Positions 61,998 to 64,000 of a stretch of 64,000 nt of DNA are shown one piece after another. The notes beneath the pieces were generated by a model. That model was not told where the DNA came from. It did no database searches and saw only the letters and a list, made by a program, of their open reading frames with translations. This DNA is from Alphaproteobacteria bacterium (GTDB taxonomy: Bacteria > Pseudomonadota > Alphaproteobacteria > CAAGCB01 > CAG-977), in the NCBI GenBank assembly GCA_017616015.1, contig JAFZYY010000001.1:124001-188000 (forward strand), given 5' to 3'. Position numbers and translations under genes: made by a program. Within the stretch, counting starts at the first letter, position 1. Every line of letters starts with the position of its first letter.

Positions 61998-63323
61998 ATG
62001 ATTTCATTTTCCAATCTGTTTTTTTCCTGTCTGGCTTTGCTGTTTGCCGCCGTTGTCCTGTTGCTTGTTTTGCTGAAGAAAAACTCTCGGCTGAATGCGG
62101 AAAAAAATGATTTGCTCGCCAAATCGGGGCAGACTTTGTTTCAGCAGGAACAGTTGGAAGAACTGAAAAAGGAAAACAGTCGCTTAAATGATGAAAACGG
62201 GCGGCTGAAGGAAAAAGCGGCTGTTTTGGAAACTCAGATGAAAGAGGAAAGCCGCCATTTAAACGATAAAATCGAAGAACTGAAAAAAGCCCGCGAAGAA
62301 CTGTCCGTACAGTTTAAAGCCGTTTCCGCCGATCTTTTGAAAACGCAAACCGCCGATTTTAAAAAAGATCAGCAGGAATCTTTGGGGCAGATTTTAACGC
62401 CGCTGAAAGACCAGTTGGACGCTTTTAAAAAGCGTATGGAGGATATTCATCAGACGAATTTAGTGGACAAAGGCGAAATGAACAAACAGCTGGAAAAGTT
62501 GTTCGGAATGAATCAAAGCCTGTCCGAAGACGCCAAAAATTTGACGAATGCGTTGAAAGGCAATACGAAACATCAGGGCGACTGGGGTGAAACGCAGTTG
62601 GAACGCGTGTTCGAAGTCGCCGGTTTCGAAAAGGGAATCAACTATTCCACTCAGGAAAACTTTAAGGACGAAGACGGGAATAACAAACGTCCCGACTATA
62701 TTGTCAATCTGCCGAACAATCGTCGTCTGATTGTGGACTGCAAAGTATCTTTGAACGCCTACATGCGCTATATCAAGGCCGAAACACCCGAAGACAAAAA
62801 GAAATCTTTGGGTGAACACGTGCAGGCTTTGCGCAACCATATCAAAGAGCTTGCTTCCAAAAACTATCAGTCGGAAATCAAAGAGCAGGGCTTGGATTAT
62901 GTGTTTATGTTCATTCCCGTGGAACAGGCGTATATCGAAGCGTTAAGCGCCGATCCCGAAATTTACGAAGCGGCCTATCAGAACAATATTGCCGTGACGA
63001 CGGCGTCTTCTTTATTGCCGGTGCTACGCACGATTGAAAACCTGTGGCGGATTGAAAAGCAGAACAGAAACGTTCAGCAGATTGCCGAGATCGGCGGAAA
63101 ACTGCATGACAAGCTGGTCGGGTTTGTCGAAGATATGCAGGCAATCGACAAAGCTTTGACCAAAGCCAAATCAAGCTATGACGATGCGTTTAAAAAGTTG
63201 TCGGAAGGCAAAGGAAACGCGATCGGCTGGGCGGAAAAACTGAAACTTCAGGGCGCGCGGGTCACTAAAGAATTTCAAGTTGATTTTGACGATCAGGATC
63301 TGCCGCAAATTGAAGGAAATTAA
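61998..63323 (+). CDS. rmuC: DNA recombination protein RmuC
   Basis: This 441-residue protein has an N-terminal transmembrane segment (SCLALLFAAVVLLLVLL), a long coiled coil (residues about 40-160) and the RmuC nuclease-like domain: KHQGDWGETQLERVFE, PDYIVNLPNNRRLIVDCKVS (the DxxxxxCK/ExK-like core), and VFMFIPVEQAYIEAL. RmuC limits sequence inversions and restricts recombination. The ribosome-binding site is AAAGGGA. Confidence 0.93.
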   Translation: MISFSNLFFSCLALLFAAVVLLLVLLKKNSRLNAEKNDLLAKSGQTLFQQEQLEELKKENSRLNDENGRLKEKAAVLETQMKEESRHLNDKIEELKKAREELSVQFKAVSADLLKTQTADFKKDQQESLGQILTPLKDQLDAFKKRMEDIHQTNLVDKGEMNKQLEKLFGMNQSLSEDAKNLTNALKGNTKHQGDWGETQLERVFEVAGFEKGINYSTQENFKDEDGNNKRPDYIVNLPNNRRLIVDCKVSLNAYMRYIKAETPEDKKKSLGEHVQALRNHIKELASKNYQSEIKEQGLDYVFMFIPVEQAYIEALSADPEIYEAAYQNNIAVTTASSLLPVLRTIENLWRIEKQNRNVQQIAEIGGKLHDKLVGFVEDMQAIDKALTKAKSSYDDAFKKLSEGKGNAIGWAEKLKLQGARVTKEFQVDFDDQDLPQIEGN

Positions 63324-63859
63324 TTTTTTCTGACGGAAAACGGACAGCCGCAATAATCCTGCGCGTACATACCCGTTTCTTTGATTAATTGCTGGCGCCG
63401 CTGTTCCAAACCACCTTTGCGCCAGTTCGTTTCGTCATAAGGGACGCCGGTTTCTTCCGAAGCTTTCTTTGCCGCGCGATTGACCTGAGCCATATCTTTG
63501 TAGCGCGAAACGCCCAAAACGGAACTGACCGCGGCAAAACCGTTTTCTTTCGCGTATTCCATCGCGCGTTTCAATCTGAAATAAAAGCAAACGGAACACC
63601 GTTTGCCGCGCTCCGGCTCGTTTTCCAATCCGTTGACGGCTTGCCGCCAGTTTTCGGGATCATATTCCAAAGAAACAAAAGGCACATTTCTTTCCTGACA
63701 GAAGCGTTCATTTTCTTTGCGCCGTTTTTCATATTCTTCCGCGGGCTGAATATTCGGATTGTAAAACAGAACGGCGAAATCCTTCTTTTCCCGCGCCAAC
63801 TTTTCAATTACGGCGCAGGAGCAGGGGGCACAGCAGGAAACCAACAGGAATTCAGGCAT
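63320..63859 (-). CDS. queH: Epoxyqueuosine reductase QueH
   Basis: The 179-residue protein has the QueH (DUF208) cysteines: SCCAPCS at the N-terminus, CSVCF in the middle and DYCGCPFS at the end, together forming a [4Fe-4S]- and metal-binding site. QueH reduces epoxyqueuosine to queuosine in tRNA. It overlaps the end of rmuC by 4 bp (convergent). Confidence 0.93.
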   Translation of the reverse strand: MPEFLLVSCCAPCSCAVIEKLAREKKDFAVLFYNPNIQPAEEYEKRRKENERFCQERNVPFVSLEYDPENWRQAVNGLENEPERGKRCSVCFYFRLKRAMEYAKENGFAAVSSVLGVSRYKDMAQVNRAAKKASEETGVPYDETNWRKGGLEQRRQQLIKETGMYAQDYCGCPFSVRKN

Positions 63860-63870
63860 GATTTGACGGC

Positions 63871-63900
63871 AAAAAAAACGGCCGAAAAAACTTTCAGCCG
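63871..63900 (-). terminator. Terminator of the partial right-edge gene
   Basis: On the minus strand CGGCTGAAA pairs with TTTCGGCCG-type bases (one G-U) and is followed by eight T. Confidence 0.75.
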
Positions 63901-63922
63901 CTTTTTCAGGTGAAATACAGAA

Positions 63923-64000
63923 TTACTTTTTCGCAGCGGCTTTTTTGGCAGGCGCTTTTTTAGCAGCGGGCTTCTTTTCCGCTTTTTCAGCAGTAGCCGT
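63923..64000 (-). CDS. Lys/Ala-rich C-terminal tail of a protein cut by the window edge
   Basis: The visible 25 codons encode a KKPAAKKAPAKKAAAKK-type tail ending at 63923. Such tails occur in histone H1-like, HU-like and some ribosomal proteins of alphaproteobacteria. The protein cannot be identified from this fragment. Confidence 0.7.
   Translation of the reverse strand, partial: TATAEKAEKKPAAKKAPAKKAAAKK

Overview
The window reads as a chromosomal segment of an alphaproteobacterium, plausibly one of the uncultured gut-associated lineages. The reasoning is the overall look of the housekeeping proteins (class II DAHP synthase, HutG-type N-formylglutamate amidohydrolase, Mrp, PmbA, XerC, RmuC, QueH) plus a moderate GC content and many secreted proteins without recognisable families. 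No rRNA is present, so the assignment is an inference from gene content only. Two tRNA genes are present: tRNA-Val(GAC) and tRNA-Asp(GTC).

Region 1 (1-8049) is an integrated, mobilisable element abutting the 3' end of tRNA-Val. It holds an ATPase-fold regulator cut by the window edge, a strikingly AT-rich cargo island (a PcrA/UvrD-type helicase plus a small HEPN-like protein), a relaxase/MobC pair, a phage-like replication gene that is out of frame at a 10-bp tandem repeat, an AlpA/excisionase-like small DNA-binding protein and a large unrecognised protein. No integrase is in view, so the far end lies outside the window.

Region 2 (8140-15850) starts with an amidohydrolase and a secreted lytic transglycosylase. 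It then holds the most unusual locus of the window: a two-gene module present twice in tandem. Each copy encodes a divergent RNase J-like metallo-beta-lactamase/beta-CASP protein followed by an 82-83 residue IscX-like protein. Glucokinase follows, with its start site inside a predicted hairpin, then tRNA-Asp with an odd downstream array of hairpins and partial tRNA duplicates.

Region 3 (15847-31465) is mostly conserved chromosome: a methyltransferase, Mrp, an RlmI-like methyltransferase, a cyclic-nucleotide-binding/TPR protein, prepilin peptidase, tyrA-pheA-apt, MarR-pmbA, a GAF/HD-GYP protein with a good promoter, rsmE, a His/Cys-rich small protein and an esterase/ATP-grasp pair.

Region 4 (31679-36338) holds marC, then a tandem array of four paralogous membrane proteins of unknown function that share a CX6C motif, then xerC. 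Region 5 (36415-64000) is again largely housekeeping: transaldolase, priA, ppx/gppA, rlmE, rsmB-like, gph, glmU-glmS, DAHP synthase, a GT-C membrane glycosyltransferase, ribokinase, a NAD synthetase whose glutaminase domain looks inactivated, gltX, cysS, trmJ-like, rmuC and queH. Several lineage-specific secreted proteins are interspersed, including a paralogous pair and a coupled Sel1/Cys-rich pair.

All calls come from reading translations and nucleotide patterns by eye. Family names rest on motif recognition, not on database searches.
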